Below are positions 18,394 through 26,000 of a stretch of 64,000 nucleotides of DNA, one piece after another. The notes under the pieces were generated by a model. It saw only the letters and a list, made by a program, of their open reading frames with translations. It did not search any database and was not told where the DNA came from. The position numbers and the translations under genes were made by a program. This stretch comes from Flavobacterium sp. CECT 9288 (GTDB taxonomy: Bacteria > Bacteroidota > Bacteroidia > Flavobacteriales > Flavobacteriaceae): assembly GCF_918731615.1 (NCBI RefSeq), contig NZ_OU957226.1, forward strand, positions 2,419,501 through 2,483,500, written 5' to 3'. The number at the start of each line of letters is the position of its first letter. Within the stretch, counting starts at the first letter, position 1.

Positions 18394-19125
18394 TTACAAG
18401 TCAAATAAGTTGTTTTCGTGTTTTTTTTCTACTATTTGCTTCTCTGTTTTCCCTTTGCAACTTGAATTCAAATTGATAATGTCTGAAACATACCACTTGC
18501 CCCTTTCTGTAACACCCCAACAAAATTTACTTAATTTGTAGGCCAAAATATTCAATGAATTGACAAAAAGAACATCTGTTTTTTTTCCGAGTTTGTATAA
18601 CGAAATGGCATATTTACTATCTTGATAGTGTGCAATATAATACGCATCTGATTGTTTAATTTTTACAAGATCATCTTGAGAAAAATAACAGGTAATGCCA
18701 GTTACCACTTTTGAATCTTCGGTATCCTTGAGAAAACGAACTAGTTCTTGATTGTGTTCCCCATTTATCTCGCTAACCAGTTTCATTATATCCAAAACAC
18801 GAATAGTTACTAATTCTGGTTTTCTAGGCAAACTGTCTATATAAGCAACTTGGGATTGATCTTGATTGTATTTTGATTTAGACTTGTAAATATTGTGAAG
18901 TCTCTTATTGAAAGGTACCACTTCAATTGACAATCTAATTGGCGACTCTAATTTTGGTATGCTTCTTACCTCAAATTTAGTACTTCTTATTCCCCCAAGC
19001 TCAGAAAAACCAACACTTCCAAGCTCTGGTGCTGTATTCGAAACAGCGTAGGACTCATTCTTAATTCTAGTTGTGTTACAACTTACAAAACCAACCAAAA
19101 CAAGCATTAGCAAAAAACGTATCAT
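18394..19125 (-). CDS. Lipoprotein of unknown function
   Basis: This is a 243-aa protein with a clear lipobox (MIRFLLMLVLVGFVSC, Cys16). I do not recognise the rest. It contains a mixed region with LVTIRVLDIMKLVSEING and ITCYFSQDDLVKIKQSDAYY, and a basic C-terminus. It appears to start the 19-kb minus-strand run of closely spaced genes that goes through the fibre block to gspF, because the preceding 300 bp contain terminator-like hairpins and no gene. Confidence 0.65.
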   Translation of the reverse strand: MIRFLLMLVLVGFVSCNTTRIKNESYAVSNTAPELGSVGFSELGGIRSTKFEVRSIPKLESPIRLSIEVVPFNKRLHNIYKSKSKYNQDQSQVAYIDSLPRKPELVTIRVLDIMKLVSEINGEHNQELVRFLKDTEDSKVVTGITCYFSQDDLVKIKQSDAYYIAHYQDSKYAISLYKLGKKTDVLFVNSLNILAYKLSKFCWGVTERGKWYVSDIINLNSSCKGKTEKQIVEKKHENNLFDL

Positions 19126-19428
19126 TTTATTATTTTTCAGTAAAAATAATTAAATAATTAAATTCTGAAAGAAAAAAGTGAAAGAAAAACAACACTTTAT
19201 GACCTTTTAATTCGGATTTTTAAAATATCCAAAAAATTATGCAGTATGGGGTAAACAATAATAAAAATCAATAAGCATAATTCTTTTACCTGATTAATTC
19301 CTTAAACAATCACAACATAAAACAAAAAACCGCACATTTATAAAAGTATATATGACAAATAATATCTTTTATGAATGTGCGGCTTATTTATTTACAGCTA
19401 TAAAAATGAGCTGTTTTTTTATTTTACT
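19126..19428. other. Intergenic region between the two fibre groups
   Basis: This 303-bp gap holds no open frame that I believe. It contains the terminator-like stem-loop at 19330-19382 and, at about 19396-19415, a weaker CAGCT/AGCTG hairpin followed by T7 on the plus strand. The stretch next to the lipoprotein start (19126-19260) is A/T-rich and would be expected to hold the promoter of the large minus-strand operon, but I could not find a clean TAnnTTTG box there. Confidence 0.5.
19330..19382 (-). terminator. Rho-independent terminator after second fibre group
   Basis: Seventeen-base arms CCGCACATTTATAAAAG and CTTTTATGAATGTGCGG pair with one mismatch around an A/T-rich loop. Read on the minus strand, the stem is followed by GGTTTTTTG. 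It lies 47 bp past the stop of the fibre gene at 19429-20343 and separates the two minus-strand transcription units. Confidence 0.75.
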
Positions 19429-20343
19429 TTACTGATTATCATTTTTTTTTGATTTATCTTGTAAAATCGAATCTAAAATTTTCCCCTGAGCCGTAATTTT
19501 TTTATCCTGTTCCATCAAGTAAAGCGTTAACTCTTCTATCTTTTTGAGCAACTTCATATTCATTTCGGCCAGATACAATCCGTTGGTTTCTATTTCTTTT
19601 GCAGAAGGAATTTCAGGTAAATGCCTGTTTTCTTTTATGTATTGCGCTACTTCGCTCAAAGGTTTCAAGTCATAATCAGGAGCAAAAACATAATCTGGTA
19701 CTAGTGGACCTGCCATATCTACTTTAACTTCTTGGGTATGAATTTTTCCTTTTACGGTCAATTTTTCATCTGGAGCGGTGGTGCCGATGCCTACTTTACC
19801 TTGCGCATCCCAAACACCAGAACCTGATAAAAATACATTTCCCTTAAAACGGTTTTGATAGGGAATTTCAGCAATCATTGTGCCAGCAATTGGCTCATCA
19901 CTTGCTGTCCAACCTTGAAACCATTCACTAGATTCACCTCTCCCGTATGCATAAGCACTAACAGTAAATCTTTGATAATAGGACTTATCATCAATATAAA
20001 TAACTACTTTTCCATTTTCATTTGATAAATAAACCACTGGTGTATAACTCCCTGATGAAGACATTTTTGGGTAATAAAAATAATAATTGGACTTATCACC
20101 ACAATTACTATCACACCATATATAATAAACTAAACTTAAATCAATAGTCTCTGCAGTGCCATAATTATAGCCCGTAATTCGTATAGTAGGCATTTGTGAA
20201 CTCACAACAACCGGTAAATTCGTTTTGATTTTAACGCCATTTGTGGGTGTACCGTTAAAATAATAATTTAAAATGTTGTTGTAATTTTGCGCGCTTACTA
20301 CCGACACAAAAAACAAACTAAAAATAACTATTGCTTTTTTCAT
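19429..20343 (-). CDS. Tail-fibre-like secreted protein, C-terminal type C
   Basis: This is a 304-aa protein with signal peptide MKKAIVIFSLFFVSVVSAQ. It is a close tandem copy of 20350-21282: both begin NYNNILNYYFNG and carry HENGKVVIYIDDKSY-like and GEW/IEWFQGWT-type segments. The N-terminal domain differs mainly in the tip region (WCDSNCGDKSNYYFYYP), which contains two cysteines absent from its sister. One VGIGTTAP unit precedes a type C module ([54 protein letters not shown]). It lies 6 bp after its sister gene. The divergence pattern suggests duplication followed by diversification of the exposed tip. Confidence 0.8.
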   Translation of the reverse strand: MKKAIVIFSLFFVSVVSAQNYNNILNYYFNGTPTNGVKIKTNLPVVVSSQMPTIRITGYNYGTAETIDLSLVYYIWCDSNCGDKSNYYFYYPKMSSSGSYTPVVYLSNENGKVVIYIDDKSYYQRFTVSAYAYGRGESSEWFQGWTASDEPIAGTMIAEIPYQNRFKGNVFLSGSGVWDAQGKVGIGTTAPDEKLTVKGKIHTQEVKVDMAGPLVPDYVFAPDYDLKPLSEVAQYIKENRHLPEIPSAKEIETNGLYLAEMNMKLLKKIEELTLYLMEQDKKITAQGKILDSILQDKSKKNDNQ

Positions 20344-20349
20344 GATTTC

Positions 20350-21282
20350 TTATTTACGAATTTGTTGACTTTTTTTCTCTAAATCTTGTATTCTTTGTTC
20401 TTGTTTATTGAGGAGAAACAATAACTCATAATTCTTTTTATCCTGCTGCATCAAGTAAAGCGTTAACTCCTCTATTTTTTTGAGCAACTTCATATTCATT
20501 TCGGCCAGATACAATCCATTAGTTTCTATTTCTTTTGCAGAAGGAATTTCGGGCAAATGCCTGTTTTCTTTTATGTATTGCGCTACTTCGCTCAAAGATT
20601 TCAAGTCATAATCAGGAGCAAAAACATAATCTGGTACCAGTGGTCCTGCCATATCTACTTTAACTTCTTGGGTATGGATTTTTCCTTTTACAGTCAATTT
20701 TTCATCTGGAGCAGTGGTGCCAATGCCTACTTTACCTTGGGCATCCCAAACACCAGAACCTGATAAAAATATGTCACCCTTAAAACGATTTTTATATGGC
20801 ACTTCAACGATCATAGTTCCTGCAATTGGATCATCACTTGTTGTCCAACCTTGAAACCATTCAATAGCTTCTCCCATTCCGTGTGCGTATGCACTTACTG
20901 TGAATCTTTGAAAATACGACTTATCATCTATGTAAATAACTACCTTCCCATTTTCATGAGCTAGAAAAACTTTTGGAGTATAACTTCCGTGCGACGACAT
21001 AGAAGGCACGTGAAAATAAAAATTATTTGGATCTGAAAAAACAGCATTTCTAGCAAAAATATAATAATTAACTGTAAGATTAATTGATTCACCTGTACCA
21101 TAATTATACCCATTTAAATTTATTGTTGGCATTTGACTACCGGGTTGAAAGGGTAAATTAGTTTTAATTTTAACTCCGTGATTAGGAACACCGTTAAAAT
21201 AATAATTTAAAATGTTGTTGTAATTTTGCGCGCTGAGTAGCGACACAAAAAACAAACAAAAAACTTGCATTGCTTTCTTCAT
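20350..21282 (-). CDS. Tail-fibre-like secreted protein, C-terminal type C
   Basis: This is a 310-aa protein with signal peptide MKKAMQVFCLFFVSLLSAQ. Its layout is the same as the downstream copy at 19429-20343. The tip-proximal sequence differs (YYIFARNAVFSDPNNFYFHV, SMSSHGSYTPKVFLAHENG), while the C-terminal module is nearly identical ([39 protein letters not shown]). The coiled-coil tail (YELLFLLNKQEQRIQDLEKK) shares its YELL..LNK portion with the dead copy at 21338-21609, so that fragment derives from this subtype. Confidence 0.8.
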   Translation of the reverse strand: MKKAMQVFCLFFVSLLSAQNYNNILNYYFNGVPNHGVKIKTNLPFQPGSQMPTINLNGYNYGTGESINLTVNYYIFARNAVFSDPNNFYFHVPSMSSHGSYTPKVFLAHENGKVVIYIDDKSYFQRFTVSAYAHGMGEAIEWFQGWTTSDDPIAGTMIVEVPYKNRFKGDIFLSGSGVWDAQGKVGIGTTAPDEKLTVKGKIHTQEVKVDMAGPLVPDYVFAPDYDLKSLSEVAQYIKENRHLPEIPSAKEIETNGLYLAEMNMKLLKKIEELTLYLMQQDKKNYELLFLLNKQEQRIQDLEKKSQQIRK

Positions 21283-21337
21283 TTTTTTACTTTCTGATTA
21301 ATTGATTTATTTTCTCTAAAATTTGTATTATTTGCCA

Positions 21338-21609
21338 TTATTTATTGAGGAGAAGCAATAATTCATAATTCTTTTTATCCTGCTCCATCAAGTAAAGCGT
21401 TAACTCCTCTATTTTTTTGAGCAACTTCATATTCATTTCGGGCAGATACAATCCATTGGTTTCTATTTCTTTTATGGAAGGCAAAACCTTGAAGTAGCAT
21501 TGAATAATAAATTATACTTTAAACCCACAGGATTACGATTTGTAGAAATTTGCTGAGCCGATAGACATTGACCAAAAATCAAGACTAAAAAAAACAGATA
21601 TTTTTTCAT
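21338..21609 (-). pseudogene. Chimeric remnant of a type C fibre gene
   Basis: From ATG 21609 the frame encodes a good signal peptide and start of a secreted protein (MKKYLFFLVLIFGQCLSAQ, then [18 protein letters not shown]) and stops after about 45 residues at a junction near 21480. In the next frame the sequence then encodes the end of a type C fibre module ([39 protein letters not shown]), stopping at 21338. It thus looks like the N-terminus of one fibre gene joined by deletion to the C-terminus of another, out of frame. Too little N-terminal sequence remains to name the donor. Confidence 0.75.
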
Positions 21610-21811
21610 AAGACGAGAGAAATAAAAATTAACATTTAATTTCTTGTAAAAATAAAATTATTTCTCACAAAAACAAAGTCTGTTATCTTATAAATTAAAC
21701 ACAACATCATAAAAAAGATTCATTACTAAAACACTTTTAAATAAACCTTTAATTCGTGATAGGTTGTTCACAATAGATTTCACAGGTATAATAACTTTAA
21801 CAATACTACAT

Positions 21812-21846
21812 AAAAAAACAGAGGCATCATTTTATAGATACCTCTG
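21812..21846 (-). terminator. Terminator downstream of the RAYT gene
   Basis: The arms CAGAGGcATC and GATaCCTCTG form a stem around a short A/T loop, with an A7 run on the left side that becomes T7 on the minus strand after the stem. It lies about 100 bp past the stop of the transposase gene (21950) and outside the left REP-like repeat. Confidence 0.7.
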
Positions 21847-21909
21847 CTTAATAAATTTATTTTAAACGCTATAACTTGTTTTTTTTATGTTAAGTGGGGA
21901 CTTGATACC

Positions 21910-21944
21910 CCCCGCTAGCGCGAGCTTCTAGCTTGTGCCCACAA
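21910..21944 (+). repeat. REP-like inverted repeat, left copy
   Basis: This 35-bp GC-rich palindromic repeat contains GCTAGCGCGAGCTTCTAGC. It differs from the inverted copy at 22527-22561 by one base (T in CTTGTG for C in CTCGTG), so the left hairpin carries one extra mismatch. It ends 6 bp before the stop of the transposase gene. Confidence 0.8.
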
Positions 21945-21949
21945 TCAAT

Positions 21950-22498
21950 TTAATTAATATCTATTTCTAAAATTGTTTGGTCATGATTACCATAATTCCT
22001 TGCACTACTATACTTCCAATCTATTGCGTCAGTTACAAAACCTGTTTCAATGGGATTATTATGAATGTAGTTTAACTTTTGTTCAAATACTTTTAAAGAC
22101 CAGATTTCTATTGGTTTATTGTTTTGTTGCCAAAATTGTCTATGTAATACATTACTATTTTTCTTCCCAGCTCTTTCGAACATCCACAAAATCCATTCTC
22201 TTCTACTTTCTTGTGGGTTCTCTTCTAGTATTTTTAACATTTTTCTAGAAGTAAACCCTTTAAAATCTCTTATCAAACCTGAAGGATCACCTAATGAAGA
22301 ACGAAAAATTAAATGTATATGACTTGGCATAATGCAATAACCATATATTTCCATTCCTTTATTTTTCCTGCAATAATCTAAAGATTCAATAATACAAACA
22401 AAATAATCTTCTCTTGTAAAAACATCTATCCAATTAACAGTTGCAAAACTTATAAAATAAGCCCCTTCTTTTTCTCCAAACTTATATTTTCTACTCAT
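21950..22498 (-). CDS. REP-associated tyrosine transposase (IS200-like Y1)
   Basis: This is a 182-aa Y1_Tnp protein. I use ATG 22498 in preference to a TTG two codons upstream. The metal-binding HUH motif is MPSHIHLIFRS near residue 63, and the catalytic Tyr is probably in KLNYIHNNPIETGF near residue 148. RAYTs cut single-stranded REP DNA at the foot of the hairpin; the matching hairpin repeats lie just outside the gene on both sides, which supports the subtype. The gene is intact and length is normal for the family. Activity is not shown by sequence alone. Confidence 0.9.
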   Translation of the reverse strand: MSRKYKFGEKEGAYFISFATVNWIDVFTREDYFVCIIESLDYCRKNKGMEIYGYCIMPSHIHLIFRSSLGDPSGLIRDFKGFTSRKMLKILEENPQESRREWILWMFERAGKKNSNVLHRQFWQQNNKPIEIWSLKVFEQKLNYIHNNPIETGFVTDAIDWKYSSARNYGNHDQTILEIDIN

Positions 22499-22526
22499 AA
22501 ACAAAATAATATCGTTTTTGTTTTGT

Positions 22527-22561
22527 TTGTGGGCACGAGCTAGAAGCTCGCGCTAGCGGGG
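22527..22561 (-). repeat. REP-like inverted repeat, right copy, containing the immunity-gene stop
   Basis: This is the inverted partner of 21910-21944 (GGGCACGAGCTAGAAGCTCG...). Its outer edge CCCCGCTAGC, read on the minus strand, encodes the last residues and TAG stop (22555-22553) of the upstream candidate immunity gene. The repeat has therefore replaced or created the end of that coding sequence. Confidence 0.8.
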
Positions 22562-23029
22562 CGAGATTACAATGTTAAACCAACTGGTATATGATTCATT
22601 TTCATTTAATTCATCAATAGTTCTATATTCGGTATAAAAATAATCTAACCCATTTAAATCTTCAATTATAAACGGTAATGGAGACATATAGTATTCAATT
22701 TTTGGAATATAATCTAAGTAACCTTTTTTCCTTTTACTAATAATAAGTTCTGGTGGAATAGCTTTATTAATTCTACTCTCAAATTCTAAAAATGAATGAG
22801 GAACACCTTGAAATGTATTTTTCAAACTAAGTAATTCAAATTGTAATTCAAATTTAATTTCTGAACAGTCTAAAGTGCCTTCAAAAATTTGTTTTTCTAC
22901 TTCACACAATAATTTATTCCCAAAGGAAAAAAAATTGTCATATGAAAAAAAATCATTAAGATGTTTGGAAATATAAAGCTTACTCTCTATCTCTTCAATA
23001 TTTGTTTTTAACCATTCTAATATATCCAT
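22553..23029 (-). CDS. Candidate immunity protein to the adjacent RHS toxin
   Basis: This is a 158-aa soluble, acidic protein with no signal peptide and no family I recognise. Segments such as FSYDNFFSFGNKLLCEVEK and SLKNTFQGVPHSFLEFESR suggest a mostly helical cytoplasmic fold. It starts 12 bp after the stop of the 1492-aa RHS gene with a toxin-like tail, the standard position for an immunity gene of a polymorphic toxin. Its last residues (S-P-R-stop) are encoded by the REP-like repeat, so the native C-terminus may be altered. The immunity role is inferred from position, size and acidity only. Confidence 0.6.
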   Translation of the reverse strand: MDILEWLKTNIEEIESKLYISKHLNDFFSYDNFFSFGNKLLCEVEKQIFEGTLDCSEIKFELQFELLSLKNTFQGVPHSFLEFESRINKAIPPELIISKRKKGYLDYIPKIEYYMSPLPFIIEDLNGLDYFYTEYRTIDELNENESYTSWFNIVISPR

Positions 23030-23041
23030 AGTAATAAATAA

Positions 23042-26000
23042 TTAATCTATAAAACTTTTAATCCACTCAAGTATGTTTTTTGAAACTTCACCCTCTCCAT
23101 GTTTCCATGTCCCATCTAAATTTAAAGCTCTACCATCTTTTAAATGTAAATGTACCTTCTGATTATGTATTGGATTACCTAAAGGGTCTAATTTAGGTAT
23201 ATCCACTCTCTCAACCCCTTTAGGCGCTCTTCCTTTTTTAATAACGTTACGTAAATTTTTACCTAATTTTAATAATTCATTAGGCCTTAAATTCTTTAGA
23301 AGGTTAACACCCCCTCCTCCAGGTCCCACAGATATTGTCCCTCCAAGAGGAACAGGACCGAGATTTTTAACGGCGTAACCACCATCGTTTAATAAAAACT
23401 TAAATCCATTATGTTCTCCATATCTTGATCCATCAATAGCTAACTTATTCCACCACCAATCATCCCCTACTCTTGGGGCAAGTGGAAAATTAAAAATTGG
23501 AGCTTTAAAAACATAAGATAAATCTTTACTAACATCTCTTGGTTTTGCTACTCTAGTATTATATACTACAACTTCTTTAAGTACAACACCTTTTAATGGC
23601 GGGTCAATTGTTTTTCCTCCGTCAGGATCTACCATTGAAACAGGATTATTCCCCATCCCCAAATAAGGACTAGCATATTGACCATACGGATCTGGACTCA
23701 ACCATCTTCCAATTCTTCCATCCCAAAGCCTCAACTGAAAGGCTTCCATACCCGTTTCCTTATCCAGCTCCTGCCCTTGAAAGGCATAACGGTAGTCTGA
23801 GGTAGTGTTACGGCTTGGCAACTGCTCTCCAAAGGCATAATAATCAGCATAACTCAGTAAAATAGAGAACACATTAGGGTTTTCTTGTATCACCGCTCGC
23901 ACATTCCCCAAATGATCCGTGATTTCATAACTGCTTTTACTAGCTGTCTGCTTACCATTTATGATTCTGCCTCTTGTAAAAACTCCCAACCTCGAAGCTC
24001 CAAAGATAGGATTTTCTTTTTGATATAGTGCAGTTGGTATTCTCCCAGAAGATTTGTAATACAATCCCATTGCATTTCCGGCTAAATCTACTGCATAATA
24101 TTCTGTATTGATCGTGTTTCCTGAATTAAAATTTTCTGATTTCCAAATACGATGACCTCTTTCATTATATCCAAAAGTAATGACATATAGTGAACCTTTC
24201 TCTACTTTAGTAACCAATCCTTGAGTATTATAGGTATACTTTAATCCTTCGGTAACATTCTCAGTCATTCTACCCAATACATCATAAACGTAGTTATTCG
24301 TGTTCTGGTCTTTAAGGTCTTGTAAATCGGTATTACCTACTACAGCATCATCCACATGTGTTAGTTGGTTGTTGCCTTTATCGTATTTATAGGTAAAATT
24401 ATCAATGACTGTTCCGTCTTCTTTGGCTCGTTGCAAAGTAAGGATGTTACCGTTTTTATCATAGGTAATGTCTCCTTCTTTAAATGCCGTGGCAGGCGAA
24501 ATGGCATTGCCGCTTACGTTTCCAAAACTGGATTGAGTCAACCAGTTATTAGCATTGTAATTGTACATATAGCCACGTTGTTGTGCCGCATTTGAGGCTG
24601 AGGCTTCTGCCAAAGGGTTGGGAACGTCTTTTTGCCTGTTGGCCCAACGGCTAGCCTTGATGTTCCCATCATAATTGTCTTGATTTAAACCTGCTACCGT
24701 AGGCGATGTACTGATGTTTCTATCGGATCGCAAGTAATCTCCATTGTAATAATCAAGCGTAATCCCAAAAACATCATTGGCATCACCACCTGGATCCTTT
24801 GCTTTTTCTAAACTAGGATGATTGATACTTTTTAATGCACCCCCTAGAGTATACACATAATCAATTCCTTGTAGTCCCTGAGCAAGTTCTACACGTTTTA
24901 ACTCTCCTGTTTGGTAATACTTATACTTGGCATGCTCTTTAAAATTTATATTGTCTACAGAAGTTGCTACTGTTAAAAGTGAACCATCAATTTGATAGGT
25001 GTACTGATGTACAAACATTTCACTAGGTGTATCTTTTTGATAAATTACTTTTTTGATTCTGCCATTTTCATCAAAAGTATAATGTACCGTTTTAAGTCCA
25101 AAACCCAAGATGTTTTGTACCACCCACTCCGTACGTCCATACAAATCATAGCTGTACCACGTAAATGAAGTATCGTTGAAGGTTACCGCAACATTCCCTG
25201 ATAAATTATTTGGAATGTACTGTCCAGGGTTCAACCCTCTAGAGGTAAGAAGTGCAGCCAAATCTAAATTAGCAGGAACAGCATAACTGGTTGTAAAATC
25301 CTTGTAATCATCATAAATAGTAAATGTTTGCTCAGAGCGGGTTCCTGTCAGTAATGTACCGTCAGGATTAGCAATTGCCGCAGCCCACATTCCAGCAGTA
25401 CCAGTAATCACACCACTTTCAATAGGTCTACCCAAACTATCATACTCTGTGTAAGACACTTGAGTATCACTTTGTAAAGCATTTTGAGAATAGCGTATCT
25501 GCCCATCTTTACGGTAAGCAAACCTACTGCTCCCTTCATCTGGACTTGACACAGCTATAACCTGACCTAATGTATTGTAGGTGTAAGTTGTGGCTAAAGT
25601 ATGTGCTGGCGTAGCCACAATTGAAGTATTGTTTTGATAACCCTTGGGTTGAATGGTTTTACTCAAGCGTCCTGTTTTATCATAATAATTTAAAGCAAAG
25701 TCTGCATAATTTACGGTATATGTCACTCCTTTTGCTCCAGCACTATAGGTTACTCCTCCTCCGCTAGTAATATAGGCCTCTGGTTCAGCAGTAGGCACAA
25801 TAACGGCTTCAATTCTATAAAAATTACCTGCTGATAAACTTCCTGTGTGTAAAGCACCCGTTTTTAGGTTGTATATTTTATAATCAGAAGCAGAACCAAT
25901 CAAGGTTGCTGGTACAACTCCTTGCGGAATATGTACGTCAATAAATCCCTGTGTCCCAATTAACGATAACACAGGATAGGCACTGCCTCTACCTGAAGTA

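Larger units (their letters stand above)
21910..22561. mobile_element. RAYT element bounded by inverted REP-like repeats
   Basis: A 35-bp repeat at 21910-21944 (CCCCGCTAGCGCGAGCTTCT...) recurs inverted at 22527-22561 with a single mismatch, and the two copies enclose one IS200-like Y1 transposase gene. Each repeat folds into its own hairpin (GAGCTAGAAGCTC core plus a GCTAGC palindrome). This is the layout of REP-associated tyrosine transposases and their target REP pairs. The right copy reaches into the 3' end of the candidate immunity gene at 22553-23029. Confidence 0.8.

Noticed and set aside
8164..21282. Phage tail-fibre genes, i.e. a prophage
   Set aside because: The proteins look like tail fibres, but no capsid, portal, terminase, tail-tube or lysis gene is near; all have Sec signal peptides and sit with T2SS genes and lipoproteins.
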